A stretch of DNA of 64,000 nt from Exobacillus caeni (GCF_005747095.1 NZ_SWLG01000010.1:62001-126000), one strand, 5' to 3'. Counted from the stretch's first letter, positions 1-8,079 are shown. Made by a program: numbers and translations. The notes: generated from the letters alone by a model not told the origin.

Positions 1-368
1 CTATAAAATGTCTGGACGAGGGCGTGGATGTACCAAGCACGAAGGTAGCATACTTTCTGGCGAGCACTTCCAACCCCCGTGAATTTGTCCAGAGAAGAGG
101 GCGGATTCTACGTAAGTATCCGAACAAAAATCTGGCTCAAATATATGACTTTGTTGTGCTTCCTGAAAATGTAAATGATCAAATGTTTAAATCAATTGCA
201 TCTAAGGAGCTCCCACGGTTTGCAGAATTTTCACGCTTTGCAATTAATAACTTTAATGCCAGAGATGTTGTAGGCAAAGAGCTTAAAAGATATTCCTTGG
301 ATTACCTAATGGACAAGCTGCCGTGGGAAGTATACAGAGAGTTTAAGAAGATGGAGGTATATGAATGA
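1..368 (+). CDS. SF2 DEAD/DEAH-type helicase, C-terminal fragment (cut by window edge)
   Basis: Only the last ~120 residues of the protein are inside the window, and the reading frame is open to the left edge from base 3. The fragment begins with CLDEGVDVPST, the usual form of superfamily 2 helicase motif V, followed about 20 residues later by QRRGRILR, which is motif VI with its arginine finger. It is therefore the end of RecA-like domain 2 of a nucleic-acid-dependent ATPase, with a short C-terminal tail. The stop overlaps the start of the next gene (ATGA), so it is translationally coupled to the small protein and the DndD-like ATPase. This places the helicase in a DNA-modification or anti-phage operon whose upstream part is not visible. 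The GTG at 24 is not a credible start because it lies inside motif V. Confidence 0.85.
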   Translation, partial: IKCLDEGVDVPSTKVAYFLASTSNPREFVQRRGRILRKYPNKNLAQIYDFVVLPENVNDQMFKSIASKELPRFAEFSRFAINNFNARDVVGKELKRYSLDYLMDKLPWEVYREFKKMEVYE

Positions 369-535
369 AAATCAATCAGGATCTAAATAAGATAATAGAA
401 GAGTTTCCACGCGAACTCTCATACCTAGCTGAACTATTAATGAAAGAATTGGAATCTGGTACAAAATCCAATACACAGATTGAGGCACTCATCCGTGATG
501 AAATCAGGGAGATTGTATTAGAGGAGGAAGAATAA
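365..535 (+). CDS. Small 56-residue protein of the helicase/DndD-like operon
   Basis: This short gene has ATG at 365 overlapping the helicase stop (ATGA), and its TAA shares a base with the ATG of the next gene (TAATG). The double coupling makes it a genuine gene. The 56-residue product is acidic, predicted helical throughout, has no cysteine and no membrane segment, and ends in a run of glutamates. The run GAGGAGGAAG encoding this tail doubles as the ribosome binding site of the downstream ATPase. Similar small proteins are known beside DndD-like ATPases in DNA-modification-associated systems, but I cannot assign a family with certainty. A role as adaptor between helicase and ATPase is an inference from position only. 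Confidence 0.75.
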   Translation: MKINQDLNKIIEEFPRELSYLAELLMKELESGTKSNTQIEALIRDEIREIVLEEEE

Positions 536-2562
536 TGAAGTTGCTCAAAATATCTCTCAAGAATTTTAGACAGTTTTATGGTAACCAGACCATTGAATTT
601 TCTTACGATGATAAAAACATCACAATTATTTTTGGTGAAAACGGGAAGGGAAAAACCGGAATCTTCCGCGCTCTTATGTTTGGCTTATATGGGAGCACTC
701 ACATACAACAGGATAATCCTAAAGAACGAATTCACCTTGTTAACTTTATTGCCCTTGAAGAAAATGCAAACATGCCTGTTGAAGCTAGAGTAAAGGTTGA
801 AATTGAATACTTTGGTAAAAAGTATGAATTAAATAGAGCGGTAATGGGACTTAAAACAGGAGAGTCGATCGAAGAGCGAATCCAAGAAGTATCCTTAAAC
901 GTTACGGATGAATCAGGAAACTACAGTGCTGACGGAATTACAGATCCAGCGGAAGTTTCTCGCATTATGAATGGCATTCTAGATGAAAGCATTAAGGACT
1001 TTTTCCTTTTTGATGCTGAGAAGATCGAAACACTGGCCAAAAGTGATGCAAAAGTAAGAGAGGAAGTAAAGAAAGGGATAGTAAAGCTTCTTCAAATCGA
1101 CAAGCTGGAAAATGCGATTGGCATTTTGAAGAAATTGCAGAACTCGGAAAAGAGAAGAGTTCTGGATGGATCTCAAAGCCTTGACTTAAACCGCAAGCAA
1201 AATGAAATCGATGACCTTAAGAAGGACATCGAAAATACAGAAGAAAAAATAACGTATAAAGAAAACAATAAGGTTTCCTGTGCAAGTGAAATCGAAGACA
1301 TTGAAAGCAGGCTTGCTGAAAATGAAGATGTAAGAAAAATCCAGGAAAAGCATGCGGCAGCAGTAGAAAAGAAAAACATACAAATCAGACTGGCTAAGAG
1401 TAAAAAGGACGAAATCAAGAATGCCTTGTCTGCAAATGGATTCAATATTCTTATGAAAGATAATTATCCGTCTGTTAAAACATACCTTGATCAGATTTTG
1501 GTTGATCAAAAGGACCTTATTCCTATTGAAGTGATTGAAAAATCTCTTCGTGAAAATAAATGTGCATGCTGTAACAATGACTTAGGCCTGCACATGGAAA
1601 ACCTGCAGTATGTAGAACAGCTGAAAAACAACTACAAACGTTCTGAACTGACTCCTTTAATCTCTTTAATTTCATCAGGTATACATGACTTCACTCTCGA
1701 AGAAGAGGAAGTTAAGAACGGTATGAACCAGAAGCTTGCTGATTTCAGGGAAATTAAAGAAGGAATTGAGACAATTAACAAGCAGCTGCAGCAATATGAA
1801 ACTGAGATTGCGGACAAAGCTCAGGAACAGGAAAACCTGAAACAGCTTGAGGCAACGTTAAAGGATAAAAAGACCATGCTGCATCAGTTGGGAGTTGAAA
1901 TTGAGAGCCTGAAGAATCAACTTTCCCAAAAAGAAAAGGATCTACTGGCTAAAGAGAAAGAGTTCAGCCGCCTGCTTCGTGAAAACGAAAGCCTGCGCAT
2001 CGACTCTAAGGTTCTTCAGTACATCGAAGATCTTAAAGATAAATTTGCAACAGTATTCAATGAATACAGTGACGAAATGAGAACCAAGCTCACAAAGGAA
2101 ACGACAGCAATCTTCAAAGAGCTTATTGATCGGAAAGATAAAGAGCTTATTAACAGAATTGACATCAATGATAAATACGAAATTAAGGTACTAGGCTGGG
2201 ATGGAGTCGACATTACCCAGGATATCTCACAAGGGCAGCGCCAGGTTGTTGCACTTTCCTTTATCACTTCACTGGCAAAAGTAGCAGCAGGAGGATCTTC
2301 GGATATCAACTTCCCGTTGTTTATGGATACACCATTCGGAAGGATCAGTGGAAATAACAGGGATCACTTGATTGACAATATCCCTGGATTAACATCTCAG
2401 TGGATTCTGCTATTAACAGATACTGAGCTATCTAAAACAGAAGAAATGAGATTCAAGGCCACAAATAAATTAGGAAAATGGTACAAACTTGACCAAATCT
2501 CAAACGGCCATTCCAAAATCGTACCAATGAATATAAACGAAGCAATGGCAACAAGGGGGTAA
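535..2562 (+). CDS. DndD-like SMC/Rad50-type ABC ATPase
   Basis: The 675-residue protein has the architecture of DndD and Rad50-like ATPases. Walker A is GENGKGKT at residues 34-41, there are long coiled coils from ~200 to ~340 and ~370 to ~500, and a CxxC hook-like motif (CACC, 343-346) sits between them. An ABC signature follows around 565-570 (SQGQRQ), and Walker B (PLFMDTPFG) has its aspartate at 598. DndD proteins hydrolyse ATP and nick or remodel DNA in phosphorothioate systems, and their length is close to 660 residues. Here the partners are a helicase, a 56-residue protein and a Dnd-associated-type protein rather than dndC and dndE, so this may be the restriction arm or a modification-independent defence system. 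The start at 535 is set by overlap with the upstream stop and a strong ribosome binding site. Confidence 0.82.
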   Translation: MKLLKISLKNFRQFYGNQTIEFSYDDKNITIIFGENGKGKTGIFRALMFGLYGSTHIQQDNPKERIHLVNFIALEENANMPVEARVKVEIEYFGKKYELNRAVMGLKTGESIEERIQEVSLNVTDESGNYSADGITDPAEVSRIMNGILDESIKDFFLFDAEKIETLAKSDAKVREEVKKGIVKLLQIDKLENAIGILKKLQNSEKRRVLDGSQSLDLNRKQNEIDDLKKDIENTEEKITYKENNKVSCASEIEDIESRLAENEDVRKIQEKHAAAVEKKNIQIRLAKSKKDEIKNALSANGFNILMKDNYPSVKTYLDQILVDQKDLIPIEVIEKSLRENKCACCNNDLGLHMENLQYVEQLKNNYKRSELTPLISLISSGIHDFTLEEEEVKNGMNQKLADFREIKEGIETINKQLQQYETEIADKAQEQENLKQLEATLKDKKTMLHQLGVEIESLKNQLSQKEKDLLAKEKEFSRLLRENESLRIDSKVLQYIEDLKDKFATVFNEYSDEMRTKLTKETTAIFKELIDRKDKELINRIDINDKYEIKVLGWDGVDITQDISQGQRQVVALSFITSLAKVAAGGSSDINFPLFMDTPFGRISGNNRDHLIDNIPGLTSQWILLLTDTELSKTEEMRFKATNKLGKWYKLDQISNGHSKIVPMNINEAMATRG

Positions 2563-2567
2563 AAATC

Positions 2568-3020
2568 ATGGACTTTTTAATGGATCAAGCCTTACTATAT
2601 ACAAGTAAAAAGTACGAAGAGATCTACATTCTCTTCAAAGACAAATATGAAATAAAGTACCAAGAGTTGTTCTTACTCTGTGCAAGCCTAGGCTTTAAAA
2701 AGAACAGAGAGATCAAATTCAGCGGTCACGGAAGAGAATTTCGTACCAACTACCTGACCACCAGACAAAAAGCCACAGCTTACTCTATCATCCTGAGTGA
2801 TATGGAAATTGGAAAAAACATCGAAGCCTTCGAAGACAGTGAATTTCGTTTAAAAGCCAGAAAGAAACTAGAAGCATACGCTGAAGGCGGAATGGAAATC
2901 CTTGTTGAAGAGGTCTTCGGACATCGTTGGGATGGAAACCGTTTAGATCCTTCTTACGGTGAGTATGAGGTGGATGTTTTAAGTCATATTTATGGGGATG
3001 CTATTGAAGTACCATTCTAG
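2568..3020 (+). CDS. Dnd system-associated protein 4-like
   Basis: This 150-residue gene starts 5 bases after the ATPase stop behind AAGGGGG, so it is in the same operon. The protein is soluble and mixed alpha/beta, with no membrane segment or zinc motif. A basic stretch near residues 45-70 (KKNREIKF, GREFRTNY) could contact DNA, and an acidic C-terminus ends VPF. Its length and its position after a DndD-like ATPase resemble the family called DNA phosphorothioation-associated protein 4. The assignment rests on recollection of that family and on context rather than on a diagnostic motif. No catalytic residues can be named. It is the last gene of the operon and is followed by a 40-bp palindrome and a hairpin. 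Confidence 0.55.
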   Translation: MDFLMDQALLYTSKKYEEIYILFKDKYEIKYQELFLLCASLGFKKNREIKFSGHGREFRTNYLTTRQKATAYSIILSDMEIGKNIEAFEDSEFRLKARKKLEAYAEGGMEILVEEVFGHRWDGNRLDPSYGEYEVDVLSHIYGDAIEVPF

Positions 3021-3117
3021 ATAAAATAGACTAGTTTTTTATTAAAACTAACCTCAAAGAAATTTAGTCCTTTTTTGGTAATTTTTGATGCTCATCACCG
3101 GTATCCTTAAGGTGAAA

Positions 3118-3157
3118 AGTGCCTGCCACCTGTCGAATTCGACAGGTGGCAGGCACT
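3118..3157. repeat. Perfect 40-bp palindrome, dispersed repeat family
   Basis: A perfect inverted repeat runs from AGTGCCTGCC to GGCAGGCACT and is centred on GAATTC, with the inner half-sites reading CCTGTCGAATTCGACAGG. It lies about 100 bases after the DndD-like operon. Related copies, some imperfect or broken, occur at 6378-6479, 25187-25222 and 41685-41720, with half-site fragments near 10571 and 55419. Two copies are followed by T-runs and probably act as terminators. This copy is followed only by CTCCTTTT, so termination is weak at best. Confidence 0.85.
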
Positions 3158-3282
3158 CCTTTTCAAAGAGATGACAGAAATGCTTAACACGATAAAGCAA
3201 TAAGTAAGTGGATAAGATGGCAGTTGTTATTTCTTGACCAACATATTAACAGTAAGAAAAATCAGTTGGAGACAAGTCTAAA

Positions 3283-3336
3283 TAAAGGAGTGCGTCAAGG
3301 TGAATCTATTCATAACTTGCGTGCTCCTTTTTTAAG
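3283..3336. terminator. Imperfect hairpin between convergent genes
   Basis: AAAGGAGTGCG at 3283 can pair imperfectly with the reverse-oriented GCGTGCTCCTTT near 3318-3330, which is followed by Ts. It sits between the rightward DndD-like operon and the leftward nuclease gene and could end transcription from either side. The stem contains mismatches, so the call is tentative. Confidence 0.4.
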
Positions 3337-3358
3337 GTATACCACAATCAATTGAATG

Positions 3359-4546
3359 TTAGAAATGATCCACTACCTCTTTTTCAATTGCAGCCATATC
3401 TTTGCTGATAAACTTATCAAGTTCTTTTATTACTTTATCTTTTACGGCTTCTACATCATTTTCTTCATAGTATTTCCTACTAACTAACTCCTTTGAATAT
3501 ATTTGATTATATTGTCCTGACAGTGTTCCTTTAGCTTTATTAAATAGTTTAGGTTTAGATTCTGCTAAGAAATGAATCTTTTCTCTTATTATCTGTTCTC
3601 CAGGGCCAATTATGGCTTTCATAAGAATTTTATCTGGGTAATTTTGTAGTTCAAATAAAAAAATTCTATTAGTGCTTGTCCATCCGCTGCCTTCTTTTTC
3701 AATTTTCATATCTATGGGTTTAGTAGTGAATCGAATATACCTTTTATTTGATTTATCTTTAATAATGAATGAGTGGTTTTCTAGGTAAGCGTGAACTTCT
3801 CTTCCTATTTCAGAAGCTGTATCGGGTTTATATTCGAATATTAAATCAAGGGCTTTTTGATGTTTGCTATAGATTTCCTTGCAAATTCTCTCCAGTTCAT
3901 TTTCTCCCACAATATACCTCCTTAACACTTCAATATACTGGGTTATGAAAATTGATACCGACTGACTAATTGAATCTTTTCTTAAGGCTACTGTCTTTTC
4001 TAAAGTATTTAATATGTAGTTATAATCAATGGTTAACCAATTTTCTTCATCGCTAGGAGTATCACCATTAGGTGTTAAAAAGAGAAATACTTTGCTGTAG
4101 CTTGGGAATTCTTTGGAAACGATCTCCATGTACTTCTTCAACTGATGTTTCGATTCTTTACTCCAGATTTTATTCTCTATCACCATGACTATCTTATGTT
4201 CTTCCGAAAAAGCTAGCAAATCAATATTCCGCCATTCCCGTCGAATATAGAAGGTGTAATAATCCATCAAAGAGATATCCAGTAAGGTAATGTTAGAATT
4301 CGTTAAGTTAAATTGATTATGATAAAAAACTTCTTGCATGAATTTTTTTATGTAAGTATCACCAAGTCCATGATTCTCCTTTGGGTTCAATAACCAACTA
4401 AGAACATTGCTATGTCGAATTTCAGTATTAACTATGCCTAATGTCTCAAATACGTTAAAGTTAGCTAGCCGGGATTCTATATCATCTAGAACATCAATGT
4501 CTAAAAGGAATTTTTCAATTGCTTTTCTCTTTTCTGAATCTTGCAT
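3359..4546 (-). CDS. PD-(D/E)XK nuclease superfamily protein (PDDEXK_4-like)
   Basis: The 395-residue protein carries a recognisable PD-(D/E)XK core: an aspartate in RNIDLLAF (D109), then VMVIENKIWS with E124 and K126, and HQLKKY with Q135. These match the D...ExK...Q pattern of the PDDEXK_4 family, whose members are found near restriction and defence genes and are mostly uncharacterised. The start is placed at ATG 4546 because an AAGGAGGG ribosome binding site ends a few bases upstream; the longer reading frame beginning TTG at 4567 would run through this site. The C-terminal half (~200-395) is not recognised. The gene is transcribed alone, towards the DndD-like operon. A nuclease role is likely, but the target is unknown. 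Confidence 0.75.
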   Translation of the reverse strand: MQDSEKRKAIEKFLLDIDVLDDIESRLANFNVFETLGIVNTEIRHSNVLSWLLNPKENHGLGDTYIKKFMQEVFYHNQFNLTNSNITLLDISLMDYYTFYIRREWRNIDLLAFSEEHKIVMVIENKIWSKESKHQLKKYMEIVSKEFPSYSKVFLFLTPNGDTPSDEENWLTIDYNYILNTLEKTVALRKDSISQSVSIFITQYIEVLRRYIVGENELERICKEIYSKHQKALDLIFEYKPDTASEIGREVHAYLENHSFIIKDKSNKRYIRFTTKPIDMKIEKEGSGWTSTNRIFLFELQNYPDKILMKAIIGPGEQIIREKIHFLAESKPKLFNKAKGTLSGQYNQIYSKELVSRKYYEENDVEAVKDKVIKELDKFISKDMAAIEKEVVDHF

Positions 4547-4761
4547 AACATCCCTCCTTTTTAACAAATCTTACTTTAAATTATACCTCATGACAAAAGA
4601 TAAACGTGGAAATTTGGAAGGTCTTTTATGATAATAGGAGAATTCAGTACAAAGAGAAAGTAAACAGGGAGTTAGAATTTTTGAGTTGGGATGAAATAAC
4701 AATAAACCAAGAACTTGTTAATACAAAACCATAAATCGACAAATATGTAAATATAAGAAAA

Positions 4762-5230
4762 GTGATCAACGAGGTAAACATAACGGAAAGTAGAGATTTT
4801 CAAAAAGCTTATAATGGCTTTTATAGAATACGTCAGAGGCCGAAAGAGTTTTATGAAACTTACTATTCATTTATGGAAGATAATAAAGACCGTTCACCTT
4901 CGTTTAGAGATACACTTCAACACAAACATAATGTACATGGCAGAGTCGAAGCATCGTTTTCCAGTAAGCTTGTTGCAACAATCAATCCAGATCTTCCTGT
5001 ATGGGAGACGGTAGTGCTTGACAACCTGGGGTTAAAACCACCAGCCTATTATAAAAAAGATAAGAGTGAAAGAATGCGTTTCTATATATGAAAAAATTCA
5101 AAATTGGTATACAGATTTTATGAGAATGCCAGAAAGTAACTCAATGATAAAATTATTCGATCAAAAGTACCTTGATAAGGAAATTACAGATATTAAGAAA
5201 AGCGATTTAATTCTTTGGCAAATTCGATAA
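4762..5230 (+). pseudogene. Frameshifted conserved hypothetical gene
   Basis: A frame opening with GTG at 4762 encodes a protein with ESRDFQKAYNGFYR and FSSKLVATINPDLPVW, then stops at 5091. The neighbouring frame 2 continues the same protein immediately (YEKIQNWYTDFM ... EITDIKKSDLILWQI) to TAA at 5230, so one small indel near 5080 has broken the gene. The frame is also readable upstream of 4762 through an in-frame TAA at 4732, back to about 4650, so the 5' part may be broken too. The family is an uncharacterised one that I remember from Firmicutes as a hypothetical protein ending in FxLW. There are no neighbours in an operon. It is probably not functional. Confidence 0.7.
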
Positions 5231-5260
5231 GCTATTATTAGACTGGAAGGGAGAAACTAT

Positions 5261-5530
5261 ATGAAAGAGATCAGGAAAGCAATAGAAGGTTACGAAAAGT
5301 AGTATAAAATTACGGAAACTGGAAGAGTAATTTCATTAAGAAGCAATAGACCTATGACCAGGTGCAAGGATGAATACGGTTTTCACATAGTAAAGTTAAC
5401 TAATGAAAAGGGAGAATCCCAAAATTTTAATGTATATGCCTAGTGGGAAAAAGCTTTTCCAGATGTAGATAAGAGTAGGTTTAAAGGCGCTCTAAACAAC
5501 AAGTATGGACCAGCTTGTACATTGATTTAA
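5261..5530 (+). pseudogene. NUMOD4/HNH-type endonuclease relic with two in-frame TAG codons
   Basis: From ATG 5261 (ribosome binding site GGAGGGA-like GGAAGGGAG at 5245) the frame reads MKEIRKAIEGYEK, TAG, YKITETGRVISLRSN, then HIVKLTNEKGESQNFNVYA, TAG, WEKAFPDVDKSRF, and ends TAA at 5530. The pattern of WxxIEGYExxYxITxTGRVxSL followed by a YA-WxxAFP segment is that of NUMOD4 domains seen in phage and intron HNH homing endonucleases. The catalytic HNH part is absent. Both interruptions are TAG and the frame is otherwise intact, including the conserved residues around each stop. Most likely a decayed gene. The tail overlaps the region upstream of the next gene's ribosome binding site. Confidence 0.7.
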
Positions 5531-5556
5531 CATTTTCATTCTTGGAGGACAACACC

Positions 5557-6306
5557 ATGACAATCGCCAGCTACTCAATGTTCGATACATACAAAGAAAA
5601 AATAAATTCCTTAACACCTCCAACCGATGAAGCATCACTACTCACCGATCAATTCTTACTCGAAAAAGACCCAGAGAAGCACCTTGAAATATACTACGCC
5701 CCGTTTGAATACATAAACGAAAATGCAAAGGTAGTGATCGTAGGGATAACCCCGGGACTCCATCAGATGAAAAAGACATTTTCTACCGTTTGGAAATTAA
5801 AGGACGAAGCAATAGGGGATGAAAAGATTTTACAGGAAGTGAAGAAGACCTCTAGCTTTGAAGGTCCGATGAGAAAGAACCTTATTGCGATGTTAGACGA
5901 GCTGGGATTACATAAATACCTTGGGATATCATCCTCAACTGAGCTTTTTGGACAGGCGAACGATCTGATCCATACAACGTCAGTTCTTCCTTATCCTGTT
6001 TTTTACAAGGGAAAGAACTATAGTGGCTCAACTCCCAGTATCGTTAAAACAGAGCTGTTTAGAAAATATCTGACAAAGTGCTTTCCGGAAGCGATAAATA
6101 AATCAAGCAATCCTTTGATCATCCCCTTAGGAGTGAACGTAACAAAAGCACTAAACTTCCTGGCTGAGAATGAATACATTCCTGCTAATCCGATCCTGAA
6201 TGGGTTTCCTCATCCATCAGGAAGTAACGGGCATCGACACAGGCAATTTGCGGTGAATAAGGAAGAGATGAAGAGGATGCTGGAGGAGTACTTTAACAAT
6301 AACTAA
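5557..6306 (+). CDS. Uracil-DNA glycosylase-superfamily-like protein
   Basis: The 249-residue protein has two stretches typical of the uracil-DNA glycosylase fold. One is VVIVGITPG near residue 65, where the family has its water-activating loop. The other is GFPHPSGSNGHR near 225, equivalent to the HPSP-type loop that grips DNA and uracil. Between them lies about 150 residues of mostly helical sequence, which is larger than in ordinary UDGs. The start is placed at ATG 5557, 8 bases after GGAGG; the longer frame from 5515 has no ribosome binding site and overlaps the NUMOD4 relic. It stands alone, between decayed genes and a composite hairpin. DNA-repair or defence roles are both possible, and activity on uracil is not shown. 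Confidence 0.6.
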   Translation: MTIASYSMFDTYKEKINSLTPPTDEASLLTDQFLLEKDPEKHLEIYYAPFEYINENAKVVIVGITPGLHQMKKTFSTVWKLKDEAIGDEKILQEVKKTSSFEGPMRKNLIAMLDELGLHKYLGISSSTELFGQANDLIHTTSVLPYPVFYKGKNYSGSTPSIVKTELFRKYLTKCFPEAINKSSNPLIIPLGVNVTKALNFLAENEYIPANPILNGFPHPSGSNGHRHRQFAVNKEEMKRMLEEYFNNN

Positions 6307-6377
6307 TTCGGATACACTGAAGATTTATTAGACAACGACACTAATTTTTAAAATAAAAGTATTATTCTTAGTCGGAG

Positions 6378-6479
6378 GTGTCTGGCACTTGAATAAAAGG
6401 ACCCGTTTTTATGATTAAAAGCGGGTCCTTTTATTTATGGGGCCATGTGTTTTTGGCCCATTCGACAAGTGACAGGCAC
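6378..6479. repeat. Palindromic repeat interrupted by a nested hairpin
   Basis: GTGTCTGGCACTTG (6378-6391) and CGACAAGTGACAGGCAC (6463-6479) are the two arms of the dispersed palindrome family, matching at about 12 of 14 positions. They are separated by ~70 bases instead of meeting at a GAATTC centre. The intervening DNA contains a perfect 14-bp stem and a second weaker GGCC hairpin near 6439-6460. Confidence 0.65.
6392..6438 (+). terminator. Rho-independent terminator-like hairpin
   Basis: AATAAAAGGACCCG at 6392-6405 pairs perfectly with CGGGTCCTTTTATT at 6422-6435, with a 16-base loop. The 3' arm is T-rich. It probably terminates the glycosylase-like gene ending at 6306. The A-rich 5' arm gives it bidirectional potential. 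Confidence 0.65.
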
Positions 6480-6606
6480 TCTGTTAAATGATTCTTTTTT
6501 ACTTCTATACAGTAAAACGTACAGTAAGAAATTTATAAGATGATGTTATAATAGTTTAAAATAATCAGTTTATAAGGATGTTTTTGAGAAGGAGGGATGA
6601 GCATCA

Positions 6607-8055
6607 ATGGACTATACTCTTAATGTTGAATCCTTTTTCAAAGAAAGAGATTACATCGAAAACATTTTCTCCTCTATGAGAGAAGGAGTTATTATCGTTA
6701 ATCGGGATTTAAAGGCTTTTTATATGAATGAAGCTGCGAAAACGATGGGCTTTAAAGTGAATGCTGTGATTGGTAAAAGTATATTTGAAATCTTTCCAGA
6801 CCTTAGTCGTGAAAACAGTAAGATATTAAAAGTCTTTCAAACGAAAAAACCGATTAAAGAGAGTATCCAAACTTTTGTCACCTATCGGGGTGAAAGAAAA
6901 ACGACCGTGACATCTACCTACCCAATATTAAAGGGAGGAGAAGTAGTCGGTGCGTTTGAAATATTCTCTGACATTTCAGGCCTAAGGGATATGTCTGAAA
7001 AGCTTCAGGAGATTTCGAAAAAAGATTTAGTTGGAAAGAGCAAGGGTGTTATTAAAAAGCAGGAAAAGGAACCACTAGAAGGTAAAGTGATCATTGGGGA
7101 GAGTTCCTCTATCAAAAAGGTCAAGGAAATAATTAAAACAATGGCGAATAGTCCTTCTCCATTGCTGATTTATGGTGAAACAGGTACCGGCAAAGAACTT
7201 ATCGTTCAAGAAATCCAGGCAAATCAAAATGGACCTTTGGTTACCCAGAACTGTGCTGCGATACCAGAGTCTTTGCTTGAGAGCATATTGTTTGGTACGA
7301 AAAAAGGAGGATTTACAGGAGCGGAAGATAAACCTGGATTATTTCAAGTTGCTAACAACGGTACCCTGTTCCTGGACGAAATTAATTCGATGCCTGTTAC
7401 CTTACAAACGAAAATTTTACGAGTCTTGCAAGAAGGAAAAATTAGACGAGTTGGAGATCATAAGGAAATATCAGTGAATGTAAGATTGATTTCAGCCATG
7501 AATGTAAGGCCAGAGGAGTTAGTCAATTCAGGAGAAATGCGCCAGGACCTTTATTACAGGTTAAATGTATTGTATCTTGAAATTCCGCCTCTTAGAGAAA
7601 GGAAGGAAGATATTCCATATTTAGTTGAACATTTTATTAGTTATTTTAACAAGAGGCTTGGAAAGAATATTATGACGATTACACCGGAAACAATGGAATA
7701 CTTTTTAAATCATGACTGGCCAGGAAATGTTCGTGAACTGAAAAATATGATAGAGCGAGCTGTTAACTTAACGAGTAAGGATATAATTGCTCTGAAAGAT
7801 GTTCAGCCTCACTCGATTCTCAGTATGCCAAAGCAATCCCATCAATCGAGTGCAAATTCTCAAGGAAGGATATTGCTAAAAAAAGAAGTAGCACGTTTTG
7901 AAGCTAAACTAATAAAAGAAGCTTTAAGGAAGACAGACGGAAATATCTCCCGGGCGGCGCGTGAATTAGACATTCCTCAACAAACATTGGATAAAAAAAT
8001 TAAAAAGTATGGACTTAAGGAGTTCATAGTTTCGCTCAAAACTACTCTAAAATGA
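6607..8055 (+). CDS. Sigma-54-dependent activator, PAS/AAA+/Fis (RocR-like)
   Basis: The 482-residue protein is an enhancer-binding protein that remodels sigma-54 RNA polymerase. A PAS sensor domain spans about 14-125 (SMREGVIIVNRDLKAFYMNE). The AAA+ domain from ~160 to ~395 shows Walker A GETGTGKE, Walker B-type LFLDEIN, and a sigma-54 contact loop GGFTGA at 234-239, where most family members have GAFTGA. A C-terminal Fis-type helix-turn-helix (GNISRAARELDIPQQTLDKKI) ends the protein. It lies 5' of a -24/-12 promoter and the symporter/decarboxylase operon, which it very likely controls, much as RocR controls arginine genes in Bacillus. A GGAGGGATGAG stretch supports the ATG at 6607. The ligand of the PAS domain is unknown. 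Confidence 0.88.
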   Translation: MDYTLNVESFFKERDYIENIFSSMREGVIIVNRDLKAFYMNEAAKTMGFKVNAVIGKSIFEIFPDLSRENSKILKVFQTKKPIKESIQTFVTYRGERKTTVTSTYPILKGGEVVGAFEIFSDISGLRDMSEKLQEISKKDLVGKSKGVIKKQEKEPLEGKVIIGESSSIKKVKEIIKTMANSPSPLLIYGETGTGKELIVQEIQANQNGPLVTQNCAAIPESLLESILFGTKKGGFTGAEDKPGLFQVANNGTLFLDEINSMPVTLQTKILRVLQEGKIRRVGDHKEISVNVRLISAMNVRPEELVNSGEMRQDLYYRLNVLYLEIPPLRERKEDIPYLVEHFISYFNKRLGKNIMTITPETMEYFLNHDWPGNVRELKNMIERAVNLTSKDIIALKDVQPHSILSMPKQSHQSSANSQGRILLKKEVARFEAKLIKEALRKTDGNISRAARELDIPQQTLDKKIKKYGLKEFIVSLKTTLK

Positions 8056-8079
8056 GTAATGTTTTGAGTAGTTTTTTTA
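8038..8079 (+). terminator. Terminator of the sigma-54 activator gene
   Basis: AAAACTACTC (8038-8047) pairs with GAGTAGTTTT (8066-8075), followed by more Ts. The 5' arm lies inside the last codons of the activator gene. Confidence 0.85.

Noticed and set aside
3359-4567. Longer start of the PD-(D/E)XK protein at TTG 4567
   Set aside because: The AAAGGAGGG ribosome binding site lies inside this extension and is correctly spaced for ATG 4546.
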